A DNA stretch of 31,272 bases, from assembly GCA_904501685.1 (NCBI GenBank), contig CAJGBX010000001.1, positions 1 through 31,272 of the forward strand, read 5' to 3'. The translations under genes and the position numbers were made by a program. This DNA comes from Clostridiaceae bacterium (lineage in GTDB: Bacteria > Bacillota > Clostridia > Oscillospirales > Acutalibacteraceae). This document shows, piece after piece, positions 15,801 to 23,597 of this stretch (positions within the stretch are counted from its first letter, which is position 1; each line of letters begins with the position of its first letter). The notes beneath the pieces are model-generated. The model was not told the origin of the DNA. It ran no database searches and saw nothing but the letters and a program-made list of their open reading frames with translations.

Positions 15801-16566
15801 TGATTTCCTTACGGGCCTCAATATATTCCTCGTAAGCCGACTGTAACAGCTCGTCCTCAAACTTAACGCTGTCAATAGTAGTTAAGAAGGTGGTATGACG
15901 GCAGTGGTCCGACCAATAAGTATCAATCATTCTGATTTCAGTGATTGACGGGTCGCGATTTTCAGTTCTGAAATAGTCGCGGCAGAACTTAAGGTCGTCC
16001 ATATCCATAGCCAACCCCAAGGTCTTTACCATTTCAGCCAAGCCGTTGTCATCCAACTCCAAAAAGCCTTCAACAGTAGCAACTGTTTCGGGAATATCAT
16101 ATTTAATCTTTAAGGTTTCTGGCTTTTCCATAGAAGCCTCGCGGGATTCTACAGGATTGATAACATACTTCTTGATTTTTTCAATATCCTCTGCTGTTAA
16201 CTCGCCCTTCATTAAATAAACCTTAGCGGTTTTGACAGTAGGACGGTCACCGGCATTAATAAGCTGAATACACTGCGAAGCACTGTCAGCTCTCTGGTCG
16301 AACTGACCGGGAAGTGCCTCAACCGCAAACACCTCATAGCCATCACAAGTAATTTCAGCTGAAGTATTGTCCAACTGAGGCTCAGAAAACACTGTTGTAA
16401 CTGCGTAATTAAACAGCTCCTCAGTAATATTTTCAACATCATAACGGTTGATAACACGCAAGCCTTCCAAGGCAGTTACGCCTAAGAATGTACGGATATC
16501 CTGCAAAAGTGAGGAAGCCTCGTGAGCAAGGCCCTCCTTTTTCTCAACAAATATACGATATACCAT
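12865..16566 (-). CDS. purL: Phosphoribosylformylglycinamidine synthase, single-chain PurL
   Basis: Converts FGAR, glutamine and ATP to FGAM. Length 1233 aa is that of the clostridial single-chain form, which fuses the synthase and glutaminase (PurQ-like) domains. The synthase part carries [46 protein letters not shown] in sequence around residues 220-345, and a second half with [14 protein letters not shown]. The glutaminase starts at about 975 ([16 protein letters not shown]) and keeps the class I triad: nucleophile C1074 in AGICNGFQ, H1141 in ISHGEGRF and a nearby acidic residue. The start codon follows the purD stop with no gap. Its ribosome binding site GAGGAGGT is formed by the last codons of purD, so the two are translationally coupled. 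Confidence 0.97.
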   Translation of the reverse strand: [1233 protein letters not shown]

Positions 16567-17841
16567 TTATTTTACCTCCTCAAACGCCTTTAAGGCCCTA
16601 GCACCTATGTCGTTTCGTTTATACTTATTCTCGAACGAAATCTTATCGGTCTCCTTATATGCCTTTGCAATCGCCGATTTTAAATCGTCAGCTAATGCTA
16701 CAACACCCATAACACGACCGCCTGCGGTGACAACCTTGCCTTCCTTTAACTTAGCACCGGCGTAGTAAAGCTTGCCGTCAACCTCTCCGTCAACCGTAAT
16801 CGGGAAACCGGACTCATACTTTTCAGGGTAGCCGTTTGATGCCAAAACAACACAGCAAGCAGCAGAATCCTTGAATTTAACTTCTTTTTCAGCCAAAGTG
16901 CCATCGGTACAGGCCATCATAATTTCAAGTAAATCCGAGTCTAAAAGCGGAATTACTACCTGAGTTTCGGGGTCACCAAAACGGCAGTTATATTCAATAA
17001 CCTTAGGTCCGTCGGCAGTTATCATAAGACCGAAGAAAAGACAGCCCTTAAAGGGTCTACCCTCAGCCTCCATAGCACGAATGGTTGGCATAAATATTTT
17101 ATCTATACATTCCTGAGCTACCTTGTCAGTATAATACGGATTAGGTGCAACAGTACCCATACCGCCGGTATTAAGACCTTTATCGTTATCCTTAGCACGC
17201 TTATGGTCCATTGCGGAAACCATAGGAATCAAGGTTTTACCGTCGCAAAAAGCCAAAACCGAAGCCTCAGGACCTGTCATAAACTCTTCAATAACGATAT
17301 TTGCACCTGATTCGCCGAAAATCTTATCCTCCATAATAGATTCGATTGCTTTTTCGGCAGCCTCTCTCGTTTCGGCGATAATAACACCCTTGCCTAAGGC
17401 CAAGCCGTCAGCCTTAATTACAGTCGGCAGAGGTGCCGTTTTAACATATTCCAATGCATCCTCAGGATTGGTAAACACCTCATAGGAAGCGGTTGGAATA
17501 CCGTATTTTTTCATCAAATTCTTGGAAAAAACCTTGCTACCTTCAATAATTGCGGCCTTTTTGTCAGGTCCGAAGCATTTAACGCCGATTTCAGCTAAAG
17601 CATCAACCATACCGTCAACAAGCTGATTATCGGGAGTAACAACAACGTAATTTATATCGTTAGTCTTCACAAAATCAACTATTTTTTCGGTTTCATTAAC
17701 ACCGATTGCAACACATTCGGCGTCCATAGTCATACCGCCGTTGCCGGGGATAGCGTAAAGCTTATCTACACCCTTACTTTCCTTAAGCTTTTTAACAATG
17801 GCGTGTTCACGTCCGCCACTGCCTATAACAGCTACTTTCAT
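16567..17841 (-). CDS. purD: Phosphoribosylamine--glycine ligase (GAR synthetase)
   Basis: Second step of purine synthesis: joins phosphoribosylamine and glycine using ATP. 424 aa, normal length. It opens with MKVAVIGSGGREHAI, the PurD N-terminal motif, then the ATP-grasp core with IKADGLALGKGVIIA at about 142 and FGLMITADGPKVIEYNCRFG with the metal-binding E/N residues at about 275-295. The ATG is preceded by AAAGAGGT. Gap to purH is 17 nt. The product, PRA, is unstable and passes from PurF to PurD in other organisms, so its partner here, the odd PurF at 21479-22903, matters for how PRA is made. Confidence 0.97.
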   Translation of the reverse strand: MKVAVIGSGGREHAIVKKLKESKGVDKLYAIPGNGGMTMDAECVAIGVNETEKIVDFVKTNDINYVVVTPDNQLVDGMVDALAEIGVKCFGPDKKAAIIEGSKVFSKNLMKKYGIPTASYEVFTNPEDALEYVKTAPLPTVIKADGLALGKGVIIAETREAAEKAIESIMEDKIFGESGANIVIEEFMTGPEASVLAFCDGKTLIPMVSAMDHKRAKDNDKGLNTGGMGTVAPNPYYTDKVAQECIDKIFMPTIRAMEAEGRPFKGCLFFGLMITADGPKVIEYNCRFGDPETQVVIPLLDSDLLEIMMACTDGTLAEKEVKFKDSAACCVVLASNGYPEKYESGFPITVDGEVDGKLYYAGAKLKEGKVVTAGGRVMGVVALADDLKSAIAKAYKETDKISFENKYKRNDIGARALKAFEEVK

Positions 17842-17858
17842 ATATATACCTCTTTATA

Positions 17859-19043
17859 TTAGTGGTGGAATAATCTCATTTTTGTGAATGCCATCGTCAT
17901 ACCGTATTTATCGGCACACTTGATAACAACGTCATCACGAATAGAGCCGCCCGGCTCTGCAATATAGCTTACACCGCTTTTCTTAGCTCTTTCAATGTTA
18001 TCGTCAAACGGGAAGAAGGCATCCGAACCCAAGGCCACACCGGTAATAGTGTCAAGGTATGCACGCTGCTCATCCTTAGTAAAAGGTGCCGGCTTTGAGG
18101 TAAAGTATTTCTGCCAATTGCCGTCTGCGGTAACATCCTCCTCGTTTTGATTGATATAACCGTCAATAACATTATCGCGGTCAGGACGACCTAACTCTGC
18201 CTTAAACGGAAGATTTAAAACCTTATCATGCTGACGCAAGAACCAGGTATCAGCCTTACCGCCGGCCAAGCGTGTGCAATGCACACGTGACTGCTGACCG
18301 GCACCGACACCGATTGCCTGACCGTCAACTGCAAAACAAACCGAGTTAGACTGTGTATATTTTAAAGTAATAAGCGAAATTATAAGGTCGCGAATTGCAC
18401 TTTCGGGCATATCCTTTTTAGCAGTAACAATATCAGTGAGCAATTCCTTGTTGATTTTAAAGTTGTTTCTTCCCTGCTCAAAGGTAATACCGTAGACCTG
18501 CTTATGCTCAGCCTCTGCCGGAACATACAAAGGGTCAATCTTAACTATATTGTAGGAGCCCTTTCTCTTAGATTTAAGAATCTCCAACGCCTCAGGCTCG
18601 TAACCCGGAGCAATAACACCGTCGGAAACCTCACGCTGGATTAACCTTGCAGTAGTAACATCGCAAACATCAGACAGTGCTACCCAGTCCCCGAACGAGC
18701 ACATACGGTCGGTACCTCTGGCTCTTGCATATGCACAAGCTAAACCAGACTCGTCAAGTCCTTCAATATCATCAACAAAGCAAGCTTTTTTTAATTTATC
18801 ACTCAAAGGAAGACCGATAGCAGCCGAGGTCGGGCTTACATGCTTAAACGAAGTAACTGCAGGAAGACCCAAAGCCTCTTTCAGTTCCTTTACAAGCTGC
18901 CACGAGTTAAACGCATCAAGGAAATTGATGTAACCCGGACGTCCGTTTAAAATTTCAATTGGCAGGTCAGTCCCGTCGTGCATATAAATTTTTGAGGGCT
19001 TTTGGTTGGGGTTACAACCGTACTTTAATTCAAATTCTTTCAT
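17859..19043 (-). CDS. purH: AICAR transformylase, stand-alone (PurH C-terminal domain only)
   Basis: Transfers a formyl group from 10-formyl-THF to AICAR (ZMP), giving FAICAR. Usual bacterial PurH is ~510 aa with an N-terminal IMP cyclohydrolase (MGS-like) domain. This 394-aa protein lacks that domain and begins directly with MKEFELKYGCNPNQKPS, the start of the transformylase part. Conserved blocks include VTSFKHVSPTSAAIG with the catalytic Lys-His pair, YTQSNSVCFA, GIGAGQQSR-like GVGAGQQSRVHCTRLAG and the end SDAFFPFDDNIE...YIAEPGGSIRD. AAGGGGA lies eight bases before the ATG. The missing cyclohydrolase is supplied by the gene just upstream (PurO-type). As the consumer of ZMP, it is the key enzyme whose stalling the leader would sense. 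Confidence 0.95.
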   Translation of the reverse strand: MKEFELKYGCNPNQKPSKIYMHDGTDLPIEILNGRPGYINFLDAFNSWQLVKELKEALGLPAVTSFKHVSPTSAAIGLPLSDKLKKACFVDDIEGLDESGLACAYARARGTDRMCSFGDWVALSDVCDVTTARLIQREVSDGVIAPGYEPEALEILKSKRKGSYNIVKIDPLYVPAEAEHKQVYGITFEQGRNNFKINKELLTDIVTAKKDMPESAIRDLIISLITLKYTQSNSVCFAVDGQAIGVGAGQQSRVHCTRLAGGKADTWFLRQHDKVLNLPFKAELGRPDRDNVIDGYINQNEEDVTADGNWQKYFTSKPAPFTKDEQRAYLDTITGVALGSDAFFPFDDNIERAKKSGVSYIAEPGGSIRDDVVIKCADKYGMTMAFTKMRLFHH

Positions 19044-19055
19044 TTGTTTTTCCCC

Positions 19056-19790
19056 TTACTTATTTTTATTTATAATGATTTCGGTAGGCTCACTGCCGTC
19101 AAGCGGAATCTGACGGACAAATAACGAAACCTTATTATCCTCATTCAAATTGTTCCAGCAAATATCTGCCAATTCTTGAGCGGTATTGGGCATAGCTACC
19201 TCTTCCGGCTCACCCATAAAGGACGGAATCGGATTACCGTCTTGACGGTAGGTATGAATAAAGTGACCGATACCGTCTAAGGGCATATATTCATAAAAAT
19301 ATCTCTGGCAAGCATTAGGGTCACCGTTATTGCTTTTTAAGATAGACATTTTGTAGACGAATGTATTTCTCGGGAAGCAATAGTAAAGGATACCCGAAAT
19401 ACGTGGTGTAAAGTTAGGCGCATCATCCTCAAACTCTCGGATACGAAGACCGTCCTCAAAGCCGTGCACAGTACCCGACTCGCCGTTAACATAATCGTAA
19501 ATGGTGTCGGTCTGGTCACCGTTAGTGATTATGTCAACCAAACCGCCCTTGGCCTTTAAATAAGGATTATAAATAATCAAATGCGGGTCGGTCAATTTTG
19601 ACTCATCAAAAGCCTTGGTACGCATACCTTTTTCGTGCATTTCAAATACACGGTTGCGGCTGTTAACACTGCGTCCCATGATAAAGTAGGCAATCATGGC
19701 CGACTTGCCGTCAGCCGACTTGCCGATAACGATACCGCGACCCGGATATGTATTTTCCGATAAAAGTTTACTTAAATCATAAAGTGCCAT
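19056..19790 (-). CDS. purO: IMP cyclohydrolase, archaeal PurO-like
   Basis: Closes the ring of FAICAR to give IMP, the last step of the pathway. The 244-aa protein matches the IMP cyclohydrolase-like family (PurO type): N-terminal YPGRGIVIGKSADGKSAMIAYFIMGRSVNSRNRVF, then TDPHLIIYNPY, NGDQTDTIYDYV and FTPRISGILYYCF. It is unrelated to the MGS-fold cyclohydrolase of bifunctional PurH. Its position directly before the stand-alone transformylase supports the role strongly. The start follows the TAG of purN by four bases, and the ribosome binding site lies inside the end of purN, giving coupling. Archaeal PurO is ~200 aa; this bacterial form is somewhat longer. Confidence 0.9.
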   Translation of the reverse strand: MALYDLSKLLSENTYPGRGIVIGKSADGKSAMIAYFIMGRSVNSRNRVFEMHEKGMRTKAFDESKLTDPHLIIYNPYLKAKGGLVDIITNGDQTDTIYDYVNGESGTVHGFEDGLRIREFEDDAPNFTPRISGILYYCFPRNTFVYKMSILKSNNGDPNACQRYFYEYMPLDGIGHFIHTYRQDGNPIPSFMGEPEEVAMPNTAQELADICWNNLNEDNKVSLFVRQIPLDGSEPTEIIINKNK

Positions 19791-19794
19791 TTTC

Positions 19795-20400
19795 CTACTT
19801 ACCTTTCATAATTTCACTAGCTACAATTTCGGCAGCCTTTGGCAGAAGCTTCCATTCAGCCTCTTCCATTACTCTTTTCTGCAAAACCTCAGGCGTGTCA
19901 CCGTCTTTAATTTCAACTGCCCTTTGCAGTATTATTTTCCCGCCGTCGGGAATTTCATTTACAAAGTGCACTGTAGCACCGGTAACCTTAACGCCGTATT
20001 CCAAAGCGGCTTCGTGAACCCTTAATCCGTAAAAGCCTTTGCCGCAAAAAGACGGAATTAGTGCCGGATGAACATTTATTATTCTATTGGGGTATTTTTT
20101 AGTAAAATTCTCACTCAAAATACTCATAAAACCGGCAAGAACAATAAAATCAATGTCATATTGGTCTAAAACCGCGATAATTCCCTGCTCGAACTCATCC
20201 TGCGTTTTGCAAGCCTTACGCTCTACCACAACAGTAGGAATATCAGCCTTTGCGGCCCTTTCAAGTGCAAATACACCCGGCTTTGAAGAAATAACAACGG
20301 CAATTTCACCGCTTTGAATTACATTTCCCTGTGCATCAATAAGTGCCTGCAGGTTTGTACCGCCGCCAGAAACGAAAACTGCTATTTTAGCCTTTTTCAT
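19795..20400 (-). CDS. purN: Phosphoribosylglycinamide formyltransferase (GAR transformylase)
   Basis: Transfers formyl from 10-formyl-THF to GAR. 201 aa, typical. N-terminal MKKAKIAVFVSGGGTNLQALID is the phosphate-binding loop. Catalytic residues align: N109 and H111 in INVHPALIPSF, and D152 in VNEIPDGGKIIL. The ATG shares one base with the purM stop (TAATG), a classical coupled overlap. Being folate-dependent, it relies on fhs at the end of the same operon. Confidence 0.97.
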   Translation of the reverse strand: MKKAKIAVFVSGGGTNLQALIDAQGNVIQSGEIAVVISSKPGVFALERAAKADIPTVVVERKACKTQDEFEQGIIAVLDQYDIDFIVLAGFMSILSENFTKKYPNRIINVHPALIPSFCGKGFYGLRVHEAALEYGVKVTGATVHFVNEIPDGGKIILQRAVEIKDGDTPEVLQKRVMEEAEWKLLPKAAEIVASEIMKGK

Positions 20401-21446
20401 TACTCGAGCACCACGCCTTCGTCACCCTTAATGATTTCACCGATAACATAGGCGTTCTCACCCATATCACGCAAAATTGAGAGTGCCTTTTCTACCTCAG
20501 CAGCAGGTACGACAACGCTCATACCAACACCCATATTATAGGTGTTAAACATATCACGCTCGGGAATATTGCCGGTTTTCATAATCAAATCAAAAATCGG
20601 CAATACCTTAACTGATGACTTGTCAATCTTGGCCGAAAGACCCTTAGGAATAGAACGGGGAATATTTTCATAAAAACCGCCGCCGGTAATATGGGAAATA
20701 CCCTTAACATCAACACTTTCCAACAGCTTCAAAATGCTCTTAACATAAATCTTAGTAGGAGTGAGCAAGGTTTCTGCGATACTCTTACCTCCCAGATCGG
20801 CGTTAGGAACATAAAGAGAGTCAGGATTGTTGTCAATATCGAAAACCTTACGGCAAAGTGAGAAACCGTTTGAATGGACACCGGTAGAAGCCAAGGCTAT
20901 AACAACGTCACCCTCAGCCATTCTTGTGTTATCAAGAATCTTTTTCTTATCAACAACACCCACTGCAAAGCCTGCGAGGTCATATTCCTCCTCGGGCATC
21001 ATTTTCGGATGCTCAGCAGTTTCACCGCCGATTAAAGCGGCACCCGACTGAACACAGCCCTCGGCGACACCGCCAACGATAGCAGCAATTTTTTCGGGAA
21101 TATTTTTGCCGCAGGCAATATAATCAAGGAAAAACAAGGGTTTTGCTCCGCAGCAAATAATATCGTTAACACACATTGCAACGGCATCAATGCCTATAGT
21201 GTCGTGCTTGTCCATTAAAATTGCCATTTTAACCTTAGTACCGCAACCGTCGGTACCCGATACAAGCACCGGCTCCTCAATACCCTTAAGGTTAAGACCG
21301 AAGCAACCGCCAAAGCCACCTACATCGTCAAGGCAACCCTCATTTTTAGTACGGGCAATATGGCTCTTCATAAGTTCTACCGCACGGTAGCCTGCTGTAA
21401 TATCAACACCTGCGGCGGCGTAACTTTCTGATTTAGAGTTATTCAT
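20400..21446 (-). CDS. purM: Phosphoribosylformylglycinamidine cyclo-ligase (AIR synthetase)
   Basis: Closes FGAM to AIR with ATP. 348 aa. Conserved features are YAAAGVDITAGYRAVELMK at the start, VSGTDGCGTKVKMA at about 61, GIDAVAMCVNDIICCGAKPLFFLDY at about 83, GAALIGGETAEHP and GISHITGGGFYENIPR. The ATG has AAAGGAAAT upstream and lies 32 nt after purF. Belongs to the same fold as the PurL synthase part. Confidence 0.97.
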   Translation of the reverse strand: MNNSKSESYAAAGVDITAGYRAVELMKSHIARTKNEGCLDDVGGFGGCFGLNLKGIEEPVLVSGTDGCGTKVKMAILMDKHDTIGIDAVAMCVNDIICCGAKPLFFLDYIACGKNIPEKIAAIVGGVAEGCVQSGAALIGGETAEHPKMMPEEEYDLAGFAVGVVDKKKILDNTRMAEGDVVIALASTGVHSNGFSLCRKVFDIDNNPDSLYVPNADLGGKSIAETLLTPTKIYVKSILKLLESVDVKGISHITGGGFYENIPRSIPKGLSAKIDKSSVKVLPIFDLIMKTGNIPERDMFNTYNMGVGMSVVVPAAEVEKALSILRDMGENAYVIGEIIKGDEGVVLE

Positions 21447-21478
21447 AATCTGTATTTCCTTTCAATTTGAATTGTTTA

Positions 21479-22903
21479 TTATTCTTTACCGTTCCAACAG
21501 TAGGTACATAGCTTACAGGGTTCCAGACCGATTGCTTTAATAATTCCGTCCAATGACTGAAATTCAACCGACTTGAGATGCAATTCCTCACAAAGATATT
21601 CCCTAAGCTTTTTGCCTCTCTCGGTCGTGAAGTCACTGTACTCGTCAATGTACTTCAAGCCCTCTTCACCCTCGAGTGCTACAATACCACGGCGGCCAAT
21701 CAGCTCCATTTCGCTTGTAGCACGTGAAAAATTAAGGTATTTGCAGGAATACATAATTGGCGGACAAGCCGAACGCATATGAACTTCCTTAACGCCGTTT
21801 TCATAAAGAAAATCAATCGTTTCACGTATTTGCGTACCACGTACAATGGAATCGTCAACCAACAAAAGACTTTTATCCTTAATCAGCTCAGGCACCGGGA
21901 TTAGCTTCATTTTAGCAACACGGTTACGCTCCTGCTGACGTGTCGGAATAAAGCTTCTCGCCCAGGTAGGAGTATATTTGATAAATGCACGGGCATAAGG
22001 CTTATGGCTTTGATTGGCATAGCCGATTGCGTGAGGTGTACCCGAATCCGGAAGACCGCCGACGTAATCGACACCCTCTGCCTTTCCGCTTTCCTTATCG
22101 TGTTCAGCCATAATTGCACCGTTGCGATAACGCATAACCTCAACACTGACACCCTCATAGCTGGTGGTCGGGAATCCGTAATAGCTCCAAAGGAAGGAGC
22201 AGATTTTCATTTCCTTACCCGGCTCTGACAGTTGTTCAACACCGTCAACGGCGATCTTTACGATTTCGGCAGGACCCAAATCCCTAACCTTTTCGTAACC
22301 CATTTTCTCATAAGCAAACGATTCAAAGCTGACGCAGTGACCGTTTTCGCTCTTGCCGATTGACACCGGCAAGCGGCCTACCTTATCACGTGCAGCAAGA
22401 ATTGTACCGTCATCCTGCAAAATAAGTATTGAAGCAGTACCGACGATTTTTTCTTGAGCAAACTTGATACCGTCAACAATATTTTCCTTTTGATTAATGA
22501 GTGCGGCAATAAGTTCAACCGAGTTTACACCGCCGCCGGTCATAGCATCAAAATGACCGCCCGAATCGACAATATACTCATCAATCAGCTCCTTAGCGTT
22601 ATTTATAACACCGATAAAGCAGATTGCATATGTGCCGAAGCGTGAACGAATCAACAACGGCTGGGGCTCAAAATCACTGATACAGCCGATTGCCGAGCTT
22701 CCTCTCATTTCATTAAAAATATTATCAAACTTAGTTCTGAACGGTGAGTTTTGAATATTGTGAATTGTACGCTGTAAGCCAATTTCACTGTCGTACGCTG
22801 CCATACCGCCCCGATGGGTACCGAGGTGCGAATGATAGTCAGTACCGAAAAAGGTATCCGACATAGCATCGTGCTTGCTTACAACTCCGAAAAATCCTCC
22901 CAT
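21479..22903 (-). CDS. purF: Amidophosphoribosyltransferase (PurF) with degenerate glutaminase domain
   Basis: Committed step: PRPP to phosphoribosylamine. 474 aa. The phosphoribosyltransferase half is intact: GLPDSGTPHAIGYA at 283, WARSFIPTRQQERNRVAKMKL at 314 and PRPP loop LLVDDSIVRGTQIRETI at 347. Cysteines C235, C380 and C463/C466 match the [4Fe-4S] ligand positions of the Bacillus type. The N-terminal Ntn-glutaminase half has lost its active site. The invariant Cys1 is Gly2 (MGGFFG). The HVRY arginine region reads IGCISDFEPQP, the NG pair is I97-G98, and the SDSE aspartate is N127. The start is firm: AGAGGAAAG precedes the ATG and no cysteine-led alternative exists. It may use free ammonia or a partner glutaminase. 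Position after purE and before purM supports the PurF role. Confidence 0.9.
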   Translation of the reverse strand: MGGFFGVVSKHDAMSDTFFGTDYHSHLGTHRGGMAAYDSEIGLQRTIHNIQNSPFRTKFDNIFNEMRGSSAIGCISDFEPQPLLIRSRFGTYAICFIGVINNAKELIDEYIVDSGGHFDAMTGGGVNSVELIAALINQKENIVDGIKFAQEKIVGTASILILQDDGTILAARDKVGRLPVSIGKSENGHCVSFESFAYEKMGYEKVRDLGPAEIVKIAVDGVEQLSEPGKEMKICSFLWSYYGFPTTSYEGVSVEVMRYRNGAIMAEHDKESGKAEGVDYVGGLPDSGTPHAIGYANQSHKPYARAFIKYTPTWARSFIPTRQQERNRVAKMKLIPVPELIKDKSLLLVDDSIVRGTQIRETIDFLYENGVKEVHMRSACPPIMYSCKYLNFSRATSEMELIGRRGIVALEGEEGLKYIDEYSDFTTERGKKLREYLCEELHLKSVEFQSLDGIIKAIGLEPCKLCTYCWNGKE

Positions 22904-22950
22904 TTTTACACTTTCCTCTCTGAATTTAGGGTGGAATAACTTAATGTTTA

Positions 22951-23442
22951 TCAGTTGAATCTTTCCTCAACTGCTTTGTTTGCAGCAAGCACCTTTGCCT
23001 GACCCTTAGCTCTTGCTTCATCGAGCCTTGCAGCTAAGGTATCATCGGTGATTGCCAACATCTCAATACACAGCAAGGCGGCATTGACAGCACCGTCAAT
23101 CGCAACAGTTGCTACCGGCATACCGGAGGGCATCTGAACAGTTGAATAAAGTGCATCAACACCGTCTAAATTTTTTGATTTTACAGGAATACCGACTATC
23201 GGTAAGGTGGTTCTCGCTGCTAAGGCACCTGCCAGGTGAGCCGCCATACCTGCTGCGGCAATAATTGCACCAAAGCCGTTGGCTCTTGCGTTCATAGCAA
23301 AATCAGCAGCCTGGTCGGGTGTGCGGTGAGCCGAAAAAACGTGCACCTCGCACGGCACACCGTATTCCTTTAAGGTATTTACAGCCTTTTCAACTACAGG
23401 CAAATCACTGTCACTACCCATAATAACGCCAATTTTTTTCAT
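22951..23442 (-). CDS. purE: N5-CAIR mutase / AIR carboxylase PurE
   Basis: Forms CAIR, from N5-CAIR (class I) or directly from AIR and CO2 (class II). 163 aa, a homo-octamer in known cases. The substrate loops are present: IMGSDSDLPVV at 7, FSAHRTPDQA at 36 and AAGMAAHLAG at 63, with the active-site histidine H39 of SAHR and H69. MPSGMPVATVAID at 104 has PSG in place of the class I PGG. No purK, which class I enzymes normally need, is in the operon. First gene of the operon, with AGGAGG eight bases upstream of its ATG and the ZTP riboswitch before it. Confidence 0.94.
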   Translation of the reverse strand: MKKIGVIMGSDSDLPVVEKAVNTLKEYGVPCEVHVFSAHRTPDQAADFAMNARANGFGAIIAAAGMAAHLAGALAARTTLPIVGIPVKSKNLDGVDALYSTVQMPSGMPVATVAIDGAVNAALLCIEMLAITDDTLAARLDEARAKGQAKVLAANKAVEERFN

Positions 23443-23465
23443 CTAAAAAACCTCCTAAACTTCAC

Positions 23466-23517
23466 AAAAAAACAGAAAGACAGACTACCGCCTAAGAAAA
23501 AAAGCGATAATCTGCCC
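23466..23517 (-). terminator. Riboswitch-controlled terminator in the pur leader
   Basis: Minus strand CAGATTATCGC (23514-23504) pairs with GCGGTAGTCTG (23491-23481), 11 bp with two G-U pairs, extendable by GGG/TCT. It is followed by TCTTTCTGTTTTTTT. The 5' arm begins inside the conserved CTGGGCA end of the ZTP aptamer, so ligand-bound aptamer and terminator cannot form together: an ON switch. Confidence 0.8.
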
Positions 23518-23588
23518 AGACGGTCGGCATTATATGATCTCACGTTCCCCCTATGTTAATTCATAGTTCCGTCAGTCGCGTGAAACCT
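23511..23588 (-). promoter_or_regulatory. ZTP/ZMP riboswitch (pfl motif) controlling the purine operon
   Basis: Read on the minus strand, the leader shows the two conserved ZTP aptamer halves. The first runs TCACGCGACTGACGGAA, a hairpin CTATG-aattaa-CATAG, then GGGGAACGTGA, in which TCACG closes with CGTGA. The second is GCCGACCGTCTGGGCA. The pseudoknot GACGG (23573-23569) with CCGTC (23523-23519) is kept, with an A-U pair where the common form has G-C, a compensated change. ZTP riboswitches bind ZMP and ZTP, which build up when 10-formyl-THF is scarce, and turn on purine and one-carbon genes. Here the operon contains fhs, purN and AICAR transformylase, an exact functional fit. Confidence 0.93.
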
Positions 23589-23597
23589 AACAAAAAA

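Noticed and set aside
13059..16457. Many 60-110 codon open frames inside purL on both strands
   Set aside because: They overlap a complete, highly conserved PurL, lack ribosome binding sites and show no recognisable domains; they are frame shadows.
21479..22903. Alternative start or frameshift that would restore the PurF nucleophile cysteine
   Set aside because: The ATG has a good ribosome binding site, no in-frame upstream cysteine follows a start codon, and the other glutaminase residues are also missing, so a sequencing error at the N-terminus cannot explain it.
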